Origin: Chloroflexota bacterium
GTDB taxonomy: Bacteria > Chloroflexota > Anaerolineae > JAAYZQ01
Reading direction: 5' to 3'
Assembly: GCA_018606645.1 (NCBI GenBank)
Contig: JAGVRI010000004.1
Coordinates: 62,001-126,000, forward strand
Length of the DNA: 64,000 nt
Part shown: positions 41,257 to 49,279 of the stretch, in pieces
How the letters are laid out: every line of letters starts with the position of its first letter
Numbering within the stretch: position 1 is the stretch's first letter
Program-made: the position numbers and the translations under genes
Notes under the pieces: generated by a model
Seen by the model: only the letters and a program-made list of their open reading frames with translations
Told to the model about the DNA's origin: nothing
Database searches by the model: none

Positions 41257-42132
41257 TCAGCCTTTGGCCTGTTGCACGATCTGGACCCCGGCGCTGGCGC
41301 CGATGCGGGTGGCCCCGGCGGCGATCATCGCCTTGGCGTCCTGATAACTGCGGATGCCGCCGGCTGCTTTGACGCCCATCTCGGGCCCCACCACGCGGCG
41401 CATCAGTTCTACGTCATGCACCGTCGCTCCTCCCGGACCAAAGCCGGTGCTGGTTTTCACGAAATCGGCTCCGGCCGCCTTGGCCAACTGGCAGGCAATC
41501 ACCTTTTCCTCGTCGGTCAGCAGGGCCGTCTCCAGAATCACCTTCAGGATCGCCCCTCCGGCATGGCAGGTTCGGGCCACGGTGGCAATGTCCCGTTCGA
41601 CCAGGGCGTAATCCTTTGACTTGAGCGCCCCGATGTTGATCACCATATCCACTTCGGTCGCGCCGTCATCGATGGCCTGCTGGGCCTCGTAGGCTTTGAC
41701 CTCCGTCGGGGTAGCGCCCAGCGGAAAGCCCACCACCGTACAGACACGAACCGGCGAACCTTTGAGCAGTTGGCTGCACAACTTGACCCAGGTCGGATTC
41801 ACACAGACGGCGGCAAAGCCGTATTTGCGGGCCTCGTAGCAGAGCTGGGCGATCTGGTCCTGGGTAGCGTCGGGCTTGAGCAAGGTGTGATCGATCATCT
41901 TGGCGATCTCGGCGCTGACCGGGGGGCTGCCCAAAGTCAAAGTCAGACGGGACGCCCCGGCATCCACCACCTGCCGGACCTTATCCTGGCACCGCTCCAT
42001 ACATTGGCCATGACAATCCGTACACGGACTGGGAGTGCCGTGGGCCCGCGCCTCTTCCTCGCGCAGGAGGATCAGCACTTCTTTGGTGATCTGTTCAACC
42101 AACCGCTCGATAGTGGCTGGATCGAGTTTCAC
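41257..42132 (-). CDS. deoC: deoxyribose-phosphate aldolase with encapsulation-peptide helix and Cys-rich linker
   Basis: About 291 residues, longer than stand-alone DeoC. It cleaves 2-deoxyribose 5-phosphate into glyceraldehyde 3-phosphate and acetaldehyde. The N-terminus is an amphipathic helix ([20 protein letters not shown]), a likely targeting peptide. A linker with [12 protein letters not shown] (C-x2-C-x3-C-x3-C) could bind metal or an Fe-S cluster. The aldolase barrel follows: [31 protein letters not shown] (proton-relay Asp), DFVKTSTGF (Schiff-base Lys ~223) and GVKAAGGIR. The start is a GTG with GAGGTAGGG upstream; 103 bp separate it from rpiB. All class I aldolase residues are present. 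Confidence 0.94.
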   Translation of the reverse strand: MKLDPATIERLVEQITKEVLILLREEEARAHGTPSPCTDCHGQCMERCQDKVRQVVDAGASRLTLTLGSPPVSAEIAKMIDHTLLKPDATQDQIAQLCYEARKYGFAAVCVNPTWVKLCSQLLKGSPVRVCTVVGFPLGATPTEVKAYEAQQAIDDGATEVDMVINIGALKSKDYALVERDIATVARTCHAGGAILKVILETALLTDEEKVIACQLAKAAGADFVKTSTGFGPGGATVHDVELMRRVVGPEMGVKAAGGIRSYQDAKAMIAAGATRIGASAGVQIVQQAKG

Positions 42133-42235
42133 CCCTACCTCGCCAATACGTCGCCGTCTGGCTTCCCGCCAGGCAAGAACCGGTAGACCCTCCTGGCGGT
42201 TCTTTGTACCATCGACCTGCTCATGCGTTCGCCAC

Positions 42236-42988
42236 TCATTTGCGCAAATACCGCCGCTCGATCTCCATGATCTTATCCACTCGGCGGGCGTGACGACCGC
42301 CGCCAAAGTCTGTCTCCAGCCAGGTCTTGACAATCTGCAGGGCCAGGTTACGGCCGATCAACAGTCCCCCCAAGGTCAAGACGTTGGCATCGTTGTGCTC
42401 CCGGGAGTTGACGGCGGTGGCGTGATCGTAACACAGGGCCGCCCGCACTCCGGGCACCTTGTTGGCCGCCATACAGGAACCGATCCCTGCCCCGTCAACG
42501 AGGATGCCCCGCCAGGCCCGTCCTTCCGACACCAGCCGCGCGACCGCATAGGCATAGTCTGGATAGTCCACGGCTGCGGTACTGAAGGTGCCACAATCGA
42601 TTACCGCATAACCCAATTCGCCCAGGTAGGTCTTGATCTCCTCTTTCAGCGCATAGCCGCCATGGTCCGCCCCCAACGCCACGACCTGAGCGGCCCCGGT
42701 TCCAGTGCTGGGCTTGGCCTCTGCGCCGGGTTCGGGTTCGACCACCAGCTTGACCCGCCGGTCGAGAGCTGCATCACGAGCCAGCGGGGTGACGGTCGCT
42801 CCCGGAGGAATGGTGAGCTGGCCTCCGCTGGGCACGGCCAGAACATCGGCCTCGGTCACGGTAGCTCGCGCCGGGGGCGAGTGGGCCTCGCCCTTCGGGG
42901 AACCACTCCCTTCGATCCCATCCGGTCCGAGCGTTCGCAACAGCACTCGGCGCACCATGTCCCGAACCTGGTCTTCCGAGATGTCCAT
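42236..42988 (-). CDS. rpiB: BMC-associated RpiB-type sugar-phosphate isomerase with N-terminal extension
   Basis: 250 residues; stand-alone RpiB is ~150. Residues 1-20 ([19 protein letters not shown]) form an encapsulation-peptide-like helix. Residues ~45-85 ([20 protein letters not shown], then [18 protein letters not shown]) resemble a small module seen in other BMC proteins such as EutT. The RpiB domain starts at [16 protein letters not shown] (~99) and keeps [24 protein letters not shown] and [11 protein letters not shown]. The catalytic Cys position of the E. coli type is Asp ([16 protein letters not shown]) and the Glu of the actinobacterial type is Ser. It overlaps or abuts lepB (GTG at 43000 is an alternative start). 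The substrate may be ribose 5-phosphate or a related sugar phosphate. Confidence 0.92.
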   Translation of the reverse strand: MDISEDQVRDMVRRVLLRTLGPDGIEGSGSPKGEAHSPPARATVTEADVLAVPSGGQLTIPPGATVTPLARDAALDRRVKLVVEPEPGAEAKPSTGTGAAQVVALGADHGGYALKEEIKTYLGELGYAVIDCGTFSTAAVDYPDYAYAVARLVSEGRAWRGILVDGAGIGSCMAANKVPGVRAALCYDHATAVNSREHNDANVLTLGGLLIGRNLALQIVKTWLETDFGGGRHARRVDKIMEIERRYLRK

Positions 42989-42996
42989 GCCCTTCC

Positions 42997-43554
42997 TCAC
43001 AGACCGTCGCCATAGGTCTCATGGGGGATGATCCCCCACAGCGAAGGAGGCCAATAGGAAATCCAGGCCTTACCCACAATGTTCTTTCGGGGGAGCGGTC
43101 CCCAGTTGCTGGAATCGCTGGAATTGTTCCGATTATCGCCCAGAACAAAGTAGTGGCCTTCGGGGATGGGAAGGGGTGGCTGAGAGTAATGGGCCGGCAC
43201 CTCGATGTACGGCTCTTCCAGGGGCTGTTCGTTGATGAACACCTGGCCCTGCCTGATCTCCACCACATCGCCCGGCAAGCCGATTACCCGTTTGATCAGC
43301 TTGCGGTTTGGATTGATGGGATCGCGAAAGACGACAATGTCTCCTCGTTCAGGTTCGTGAAGACGATAGGCCAGTTTGTTCACCGCCAGGAACTGCCCGT
43401 CGTCCAGAGTGGGAGACATGCTATAGCCCACCACTCGATAATTCTCAAACAAAAAAGTCCGAATCAGAAGATAGACCAGCAGAGTAACGATGATGGTTTC
43501 GATCGTCTCTCGAAGAGCCGATTTGGTTTGGGAACCTGGTTTTTCAGTCTCCAT
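42997..43554 (-). CDS. lepB: signal peptidase I
   Basis: 185 residues, type I leader peptidase. One N-terminal membrane helix (ETIIVTLLVYLLIRTFLF) is followed by the catalytic Ser45 in GYSMSPTLDDGQ and the Lys87 general base in KRVIGLPGDVVEI, then box E GHYFVLGDNRNNSSDSSNWG. It removes signal peptides on the outer face of the membrane. It is the first gene of the transcript that continues into the microcompartment operon, with its stop codon immediately before or overlapping the rpiB start. A consensus-like promoter lies at 43630-43602. Confidence 0.96.
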   Translation of the reverse strand: METEKPGSQTKSALRETIETIIVTLLVYLLIRTFLFENYRVVGYSMSPTLDDGQFLAVNKLAYRLHEPERGDIVVFRDPINPNRKLIKRVIGLPGDVVEIRQGQVFINEQPLEEPYIEVPAHYSQPPLPIPEGHYFVLGDNRNNSSDSSNWGPLPRKNIVGKAWISYWPPSLWGIIPHETYGDGL

Positions 43555-43601
43555 TCATCGTCCTTACTCGCTGGGAATCAGGAATCAAACCGCATAAACC
43601 A

Positions 43602-43630
43602 ATTATAATCCAAGTTGCATCTTATGGCAA
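43602..43630 (-). promoter_or_regulatory. promoter upstream of lepB and the BMC operon
   Basis: On the minus strand TTGCCA (43630-43625) and TATAAT (43607-43602), 17-bp spacer, about 48 bp before the lepB ATG. No other strong promoter was seen between lepB and BMC-T, so it may drive the whole operon. Confidence 0.78.
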
Positions 43631-43769
43631 GCCGCCGCCTGCGCTCGTGTAGGATAACTGTGGGGAGCTTGCTGCATGAGTGTCCGGTAGTATGGGCGCA
43701 ATACAGTAACATGATCATTTGACTTGACACGGCCCTCAGGAACTGGGCGGTCCCAAGGCCCATCCACCT

Positions 43770-43813
43770 CAAAAACAGGCCCTCCCGCAGGCGCCGAACC
43801 TGCGGGAGGGCCT
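43770..43813 (-). terminator. strong intrinsic terminator of the ferredoxin gene
   Basis: AGGCCCTCCCGCAG (43777-43790) and its exact complement (43800-43813) form a 14-bp stem with a 9-nt loop; on the minus strand it is followed by GTTTTTGAGG. It isolates the ferredoxin transcript from the lepB/BMC operon promoter. Confidence 0.9.
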
Positions 43814-43836
43814 CTTGAGACCAGGTTGCCTATGCC

Positions 43837-44220
43837 TTATCCGTGGATCAGCCTCGGCAGACAATGGGTGCAGACCCACCGACTATGTCCCTGCGTTCGG
43901 ACCGGGATGAGGACTGCCTTTTGCTCGCCTGCGCCGCAGCGGAAACAGCTTTGTTGGATGTAGCGGACTCCCTGTTCTTCCTCGCGCCGATGGGCGGCTA
44001 CTGCGTCGAATGGCACCGTCTCTCGGGTCTCGATGGAAAGCGCACCTGTAGGGCAGATCGCCAGGCAAAAGCCCGCTCCGTCACACAGTTCTTCCCGGAT
44101 GACACGAGCTTTGCCGTTGACCAATTCAATCGCTCCCTCTGCGCAGGGGGTCACACACAGGCCACAGCCATTACATAGTTCCTCGTTAATGCGGACGATG
44201 GTCCGGATCACCTTTTCCAT
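43837..44220 (-). CDS. ferredoxin-type 4Fe-4S protein with C-terminal zinc-ribbon-like segment
   Basis: 127 residues. The first cluster motif is complete (CNGCGLCVTPC, residues ~16-26). The second, CDGAGFCLAICP, has Ala in place of the second Cys, so it may hold a 3Fe-4S cluster or none. The C-terminal third has two CxxC pairs (SCFRCGAG and VCTHCLP) that look like a zinc ribbon or a further metal site. It starts RTIVRINEELCNGC, as in small ferredoxins paired with hydrogenase- or heterodisulfide-like enzymes. Electron partner is unknown. It is monocistronic, with a strong terminator after it. Confidence 0.88.
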   Translation of the reverse strand: MEKVIRTIVRINEELCNGCGLCVTPCAEGAIELVNGKARVIREELCDGAGFCLAICPTGALSIETRETVPFDAVAAHRREEEQGVRYIQQSCFRCGAGEQKAVLIPVRTQGHSRWVCTHCLPRLIHG

Positions 44221-44311
44221 GAATAGGATGCTCCTTCATTGTCATGTTGGTCTCTTGCAGCATAGCTCAAGATCGGGGAAGCGTCTATGACTTTTGTCAG
44301 AGACAGAGCAC

Positions 44312-44340
44312 TTGCGCTTGGCAAGGCGCTGTGGTATAGT
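44312..44340 (+). promoter_or_regulatory. promoter of the GH13 gene
   Basis: TTGCGC (44312-44317), 17-bp spacer, TATAGT (44335-44340), 31 bp before the ATG at 44372. Confidence 0.7.
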
Positions 44341-44371
44341 GGAATGGACGCCGATTATAGGGGATAAGGAG

Positions 44372-47300
44372 ATGGCGCACACAAGCCGAGTCCAGATGGA
44401 ATTTCACGTGTCCCGTCAGGCGCGGGACCGCTATCAGTTTGACGAAAGCCTCTTCTCGCTGAGCGGCAATGTCGTCTTTGCCAACCTCTACGCCGCCCGG
44501 TTGTTCGCGCAGAGAATGAACGAGCAGAGGGATTTGATCAGCTTCCCAGAGCAGGCAGTCAAAGCCGGACAGATCAACGCCATGGGGTTGATCGATGAGG
44601 TCCTGCACTATGTGATCGAACTATACCGCCAACAGCGCAACGCCCGGGTCATGGGAGAGGCGCTCGATTGGCTGGTGGACGAAATTGGTCGGGAGAAGGT
44701 CGATGCAACGTTGCGACGCTTTGCCGAGGAATTCCCACCCCTGGACGTCTATCGGCGGAAGGTTTCCGTGGATGCCTATCTGGAGGGCGAATCGGCCGGC
44801 GTACCCCATCGTCAGATTCTGCTGGAAGAGATGTTGATGCTCTGGCTGGCTAACATGAATCCTGCCTTTGCCCCTTTTCTAGAGTTGTTCGACGACGCGG
44901 GGCTGAGTCAGGAGACCCAATATCTCCAGATCATTTCCCGCCTGCGTGAGTTCTTTGATACCCAACCTCCCTTTGGCCCCGACAACCAGAACTTGATCAC
45001 TATGCTGCGCAGCCCGGCCATCGCCGTCCCCTATTCCCTGTCCGGCCAGTTGGAGTATATCCGCGAACGGTGGGGAAGCCTGTTAGGAAAATGGCTCTAT
45101 CGCTTGCTCGGTGGTCTGGACCTGATCCGCGAAGAGGAAAAGGCCATCTTTCTTGGGCCGGGTCCCAGCCAGGTGTACGAGTTTGCCGAGCTTGCCCTTG
45201 AGCCGGAACGTTTCAGCCCTGATCGGGACTGGATGCCCCGCCTGGTGCTGATGGCCAAAAACACCTACGTATGGCTGTATCAACTCTCTCAGAAGTACCA
45301 GCGTCCGATCACCCGTCTGGACCAGATCCCGGACGAGGAATTGGATACCCTGGCCCGGTGGGGATTCTCCGGGCTGTGGTTGATCGGGTTGTGGGAACGG
45401 AGCCCCGCCTCGCGCAAGATCAAGCAACTCTGCGGGAATCCCGAAGCGGTGTCGTCGGCGTATTCGCTGTATGATTATCAGATCGCCGCCGATCTGGGGG
45501 GTGTGGAGGCGTATCAAAACCTGAGAGCGCGGGCCTGGCAACGGGGGATCCGGCTGGCGAGTGATATGGTGCCGAATCACATGGGCATCTATTCCAAATG
45601 GGTGATCGAACACCCGGACTGGTTCATCTCATTGGATGATTGTCCCTTTCCTTCCTATCGGTTCTCCGGCCCCGATCTCTCAGAGGATGAGCGGGTCGGT
45701 ATTTACATTGAGGACCATTATTACGATCGAAGCGACGCAGCCGTGGTGTTCAAGCGGGTGGACCGCCGGACAGGCAACGAGAAGTACATCTATCACGGCA
45801 ACGATGGAACCTCAATGCCCTGGAATGATACGGCGCAGTTAAACTATCTGAAGCCTGAAGTGCGGGAAGCGGTGATTCAGACGATCCTCCACGTCGCCCG
45901 CCATTTTCCGATCATCCGCTTTGACGCCGCCATGACGCTGACCAAGCGCCATTATCAGCGCCTTTGGTTCCCCGAACCGGGCACCGGTGGGGCAATTCCC
46001 ACCCGCGCCGAACACGGTTTGACGAGGGAGCAGTTCGATGCAGCCATGCCCGTCGAGTTCTGGCGGGAGGTAGTAGACCGAGTCGCTGCCGAAGCGCCGG
46101 ATACCTTGCTCCTGGCCGAAGCCTTCTGGTTGATGGAGGGATATTTTGTCCGCACTCTGGGCATGCATCGGGTCTATAACAGTGCCTTCATGAACATGCT
46201 CCGCGACGAAGACAATGCGAAATATCGCTCCGTGATCAAGAACACGCTGGAGTTCGATCCGGAGATCCTGAAGCGGTTCGTGAATTTCATGAACAACCCC
46301 GATGAAGAGACGGCGCTCGCCCAGTTTGGCAAGGGGGACAAATACTTTGGCATCTGCACCATGATGGTCACCCTGCCCGGTTTGCCCATGTTCGGCCATG
46401 GTCAGATCGAGGGCCTGGGCGAGAAATACGGCATGGAATACCGGCGGGCCTATTGGGATGAGCAACCCGACCGTTCGCTCATCGAGCGCCATGAACGAGA
46501 GATCTTTCCCTTGTTGCACCGCCGCCCTCTGTTTGCCGGGGTAGAGCACTTTTTACTCTATGATTTTTTCACCCCGGAAGGGGGTGTGAATGAGGATGTA
46601 TTTGCTTACTCAAATCGTACCGGGAACGAACGGGCGCTGGTGATCTATCACAACAAGTTCGCCGCCACGCGTGGCTGGGTCCGCACTTCGGCCGCTTATT
46701 CAGTAAAAACGGGGCCGGGCGACCTCCGGACACTGGTTCAGAAGAATCTCGGTGAGGGGTTGGGATTGCACCAGGACCGAAGCTACTTTTGTCTGTTTCG
46801 TGACCACGTCACCGGCCTGGAGTATATCCGGAACAGCCAGGAACTGTGGGAGAAGGGGTTGTATGTGGAGCTGGGCGCCTACAAGTACTTTGTGTTCCTG
46901 GATTGGCGTGAGGTGCAGGATAATGAATGGCATCAGTATGCCCATCTGAACGCCTACCTGAACGGGCGGGGAGTGCCCAGCATTGAGGAGGCGCTGCGTG
47001 AGGTCCTGCTCCAACCGATCCACCAGGCATTCAAAGAGCTGGTGAATGCGCCCCTGTTTCGCCGGTTGATGGCAAGCCGCGAACCCATGCCGGTTGAAAA
47101 GCAACCAGTCGCTCTCTTCCTGGATGAGGTGGAAGAGAAGGCTCTGCGCCTGCTCCGTGAGACTAAGCAGTTCATCGCAGCTACCGGCGACGAAGCGCCG
47201 ATCGCTCAAGAAATCCGCCATAAACTGGAGGCCATCCTCTCGTTGCCGATCCTCCAAGAACGCCTTCTTCTCCAGGGGGCACGTATAGGTCGGGTGGGTC

Positions 47301-47878
47301 GGGCAGCCTTCCGGACGACCATGCACGATCATCTGCACCATGGTGACCCGGTAGCCTGGGGGACTCTATTGGGCTGGTTGTTCACCCATGCGCTGGGCAA
47401 GGTAACCGGAAAGGAGGACTGGCCACAGCAAAGCCGAAGCTGGCTCGATGAGTGGCAACTGGGCAAGGTCCTGGCCGGTGTCTTCTCGGACCTGGGCCTG
47501 GATGAGGCGGCTGCCTGGCGAGCGGTCAGTATGGTCAAGGTCCTGATCAACCACCAGAGTTGGTTCCGTATCCAAGCGCCCAAGAGCGAGCGCGCCTATC
47601 AGATCCTTCTTTCCTGGCTCCGCGACAGTGAGGTCCAGCAGTATATCCAGGTCAATCGCTACCAGGGTATCCTGTGGTTCAACAAAGAAGCCTTTGACCA
47701 ACTGCTCAAGTGGATGATGACCCTTGCTGTGGCGGAGATCAGCGCCGCAACCGACCGTCCGGCAGAGGAGACCGTGCGAAGAATCCGCGCCAGCTACCAG
47801 GTGGTCCGCAACATCCGACAAGCTCAGCTCAGGTCTGACTATCAGGTGCTGAGACTGCTGGAAGAGGTGAGGAATTAG
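44372..47878 (+). CDS. very large GH13 alpha-amylase-family protein
   Basis: 1168 residues, cytoplasmic (no signal peptide). The central part is a GH13 barrel: GIRLASDMVPNHMGIYS (region I, ~397), IIRFDAAMTL with nucleophile Asp (~517), LLLAEAFW with acid/base Glu (~582). Region IV, normally NHD, reads MNNPDEE (~640), so the His is replaced while Asp remains. About 330 residues of mostly helical sequence precede the barrel and ~400 follow it (LLREVRN-type tail, many helices), far longer than ordinary amylases. It probably acts on intracellular glycogen or maltodextrin, or as a transglycosidase. AAGGAG precedes the ATG; the earlier frame start lies before the -10 box. Confidence 0.87.
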   Translation: MAHTSRVQMEFHVSRQARDRYQFDESLFSLSGNVVFANLYAARLFAQRMNEQRDLISFPEQAVKAGQINAMGLIDEVLHYVIELYRQQRNARVMGEALDWLVDEIGREKVDATLRRFAEEFPPLDVYRRKVSVDAYLEGESAGVPHRQILLEEMLMLWLANMNPAFAPFLELFDDAGLSQETQYLQIISRLREFFDTQPPFGPDNQNLITMLRSPAIAVPYSLSGQLEYIRERWGSLLGKWLYRLLGGLDLIREEEKAIFLGPGPSQVYEFAELALEPERFSPDRDWMPRLVLMAKNTYVWLYQLSQKYQRPITRLDQIPDEELDTLARWGFSGLWLIGLWERSPASRKIKQLCGNPEAVSSAYSLYDYQIAADLGGVEAYQNLRARAWQRGIRLASDMVPNHMGIYSKWVIEHPDWFISLDDCPFPSYRFSGPDLSEDERVGIYIEDHYYDRSDAAVVFKRVDRRTGNEKYIYHGNDGTSMPWNDTAQLNYLKPEVREAVIQTILHVARHFPIIRFDAAMTLTKRHYQRLWFPEPGTGGAIPTRAEHGLTREQFDAAMPVEFWREVVDRVAAEAPDTLLLAEAFWLMEGYFVRTLGMHRVYNSAFMNMLRDEDNAKYRSVIKNTLEFDPEILKRFVNFMNNPDEETALAQFGKGDKYFGICTMMVTLPGLPMFGHGQIEGLGEKYGMEYRRAYWDEQPDRSLIERHEREIFPLLHRRPLFAGVEHFLLYDFFTPEGGVNEDVFAYSNRTGNERALVIYHNKFAATRGWVRTSAAYSVKTGPGDLRTLVQKNLGEGLGLHQDRSYFCLFRDHVTGLEYIRNSQELWEKGLYVELGAYKYFVFLDWREVQDNEWHQYAHLNAYLNGRGVPSIEEALREVLLQPIHQAFKELVNAPLFRRLMASREPMPVEKQPVALFLDEVEEKALRLLRETKQFIAATGDEAPIAQEIRHKLEAILSLPILQERLLLQGARIGRVGRAAFRTTMHDHLHHGDPVAWGTLLGWLFTHALGKVTGKEDWPQQSRSWLDEWQLGKVLAGVFSDLGLDEAAAWRAVSMVKVLINHQSWFRIQAPKSERAYQILLSWLRDSEVQQYIQVNRYQGILWFNKEAFDQLLKWMMTLAVAEISAATDRPAEETVRRIRASYQVVRNIRQAQLRSDYQVLRLLEEVRN

Positions 47879-49065
47879 GCTTGGCTCCTGAGAGGGCGGG
47901 TGGCATACCTGGTCATCAGGAAGAACAGACCAAGGGCCAGCAACAACTCAACCAGGATCGTCACCACCATTGCCCGGGGCCCTACCTGCTCAAAAAGCTG
48001 ACCGATCAGCCAGGGAATCGTCATGGCGCCCGACCCCAGTCCGACAAAGAACCAGCCGGTCGCCCGACCTGTAATGCCCATCTGCCGACCCACGTAGGCC
48101 AGAGTGGTGGGGACGATCGACGCCAGACCCAGACCAAGCCCGGCGGAAGCGAGCCAGACGGCCCACACTGAACCGGGGAACAAGAGAAACACCCCGGTGC
48201 ACAGCAGGCACCCAGCCAGGCTGGCCCACACCATGCGGTGGAGTTGAATTCGGACGGCCAGTAGGATGGCCAGCAGGCGTCCCACTGTGATGGCCCCCCA
48301 GAAGGCTGAGGCCAGATAGGCGGCAGTCGTTTCAGTCCCCGGATTCATTGTGGTGGCGTACGTATAGATCCAGCCCCCGAAGCTGTGTTCCACCCCAGCG
48401 TACAGGAAAAAGAATCCGGCCACCAGCGCGATCCAGACCGGTTCCCGCCGTGCAGAGGGGGCGTTTTCGGAGACGACTTTCTGAGGGCTGGGCAGGCGGA
48501 TCAACCAGCCTGCTACCGGCAGCGCCAATAGGGCGAATACCCAGTAGGAGTAGACCGTGTCATCGGTAAGCGACAGGGATTGAGCGGCGACGATCGGCCC
48601 CAGGAACGCCCCTACTCCGAAGAAGAAATGAAGAGCGTTGACAAAGGGAGCCGCATTGGCTCGATGGATCCATAGGAGGAGGGTGTTGCTCCCAACCTCC
48701 ACCATACCCTCGGCCACCCCCAGGATAAGCACGACGGCAACCAGGACCCACAACTCGGGCGCGAAGGGGATCGAAGCCAACATGGCCGCCATCAAGAGCA
48801 GCACAGTGGTCAGGACGGGGTGACCGGGCAGGCGGTCGTACAGTCTGCCGCCCTGGAATGAGCCCACTAGATAGCCCAGCGAACGGGCCGTGAACAGAAC
48901 ACTAATCGCCGCCAGCCCGGTGCGCGTATGGGCTGCCAGTCCCGGCAGCGTCGGTCCCAGCGCGGCTACGGTGATGCCCAGCGCGATAAATGCCCCATAG
49001 TATCCGATCGTGCTGGCGATCTTGGCTCTGGACATGGTGAATTGAGACACTTCTTGTTGACCCAT
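47875..49065 (-). CDS. MFS transporter
   Basis: 396 residues with 12 predicted helices. The first half carries the MFS loop motif GYLVGSFQGGRLYDRLPGHP (G-x3-D-R-x-G-x2 type). EGMVEVGSNTLLLWIHR and NALHFFFGVGAFLGPIV resemble sugar-transporting FucP/YfkF-like members, in which a glycan or sugar substrate would fit, but the substrate is not determined. The second half contains PVWIALVAGFFFLYAGVEHS. The start was placed at the ATG at 49065 because the predicted promoter is just upstream; the ATG at 49035 is an alternative. It converges with the GH13 gene, the stop codons overlapping by 4 bp. Confidence 0.85.
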   Translation of the reverse strand: MGQQEVSQFTMSRAKIASTIGYYGAFIALGITVAALGPTLPGLAAHTRTGLAAISVLFTARSLGYLVGSFQGGRLYDRLPGHPVLTTVLLLMAAMLASIPFAPELWVLVAVVLILGVAEGMVEVGSNTLLLWIHRANAAPFVNALHFFFGVGAFLGPIVAAQSLSLTDDTVYSYWVFALLALPVAGWLIRLPSPQKVVSENAPSARREPVWIALVAGFFFLYAGVEHSFGGWIYTYATTMNPGTETTAAYLASAFWGAITVGRLLAILLAVRIQLHRMVWASLAGCLLCTGVFLLFPGSVWAVWLASAGLGLGLASIVPTTLAYVGRQMGITGRATGWFFVGLGSGAMTIPWLIGQLFEQVGPRAMVVTILVELLLALGLFFLMTRYATRPLRSQA

Positions 49066-49096
49066 CGTGGTTGCCCGACTCCAGGTATGCGCAGCG

Positions 49097-49124
49097 ATTA
49101 TATGGGTTTTGTCGATCCTGTCAA
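49097..49124 (-). promoter_or_regulatory. promoter of the MFS gene
   Basis: On the minus strand TTGACA (49124-49119), 16-bp spacer, TATAAT (49102-49097), about 32 bp before the ATG at 49065. Confidence 0.82.
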
Positions 49125-49176
49125 CTCGCCGCATGTCCACTACGCTTGCGCCCCATGCCTGCATGAACTCGAATCT

Positions 49177-49205
49177 TTGACAAACCCTTTGCCCAATGCT
49201 ACAAT
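49177..49205 (+). promoter_or_regulatory. promoter of the clp-like operon
   Basis: TTGACA (49177-49182), 17-bp spacer, TACAAT (49200-49205). It is divergent from the MFS promoter, 52 bp away. Confidence 0.82.
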
Positions 49206-49279
49206 CGGCCATGGACGGCCAAGAGTCTGGTCTGGGATCCGAACGGGTAGCGCGTTCCACATGCGGGGGCAAATCCATT

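Noticed and set aside
42133..42333. N-terminal extension of the deoC frame by 67 codons
   Set aside because: Most of it overlaps the 3' end of rpiB, its composition is Arg/Trp-rich, and a GTG with a good ribosome site starts the targeting helix at 42132.
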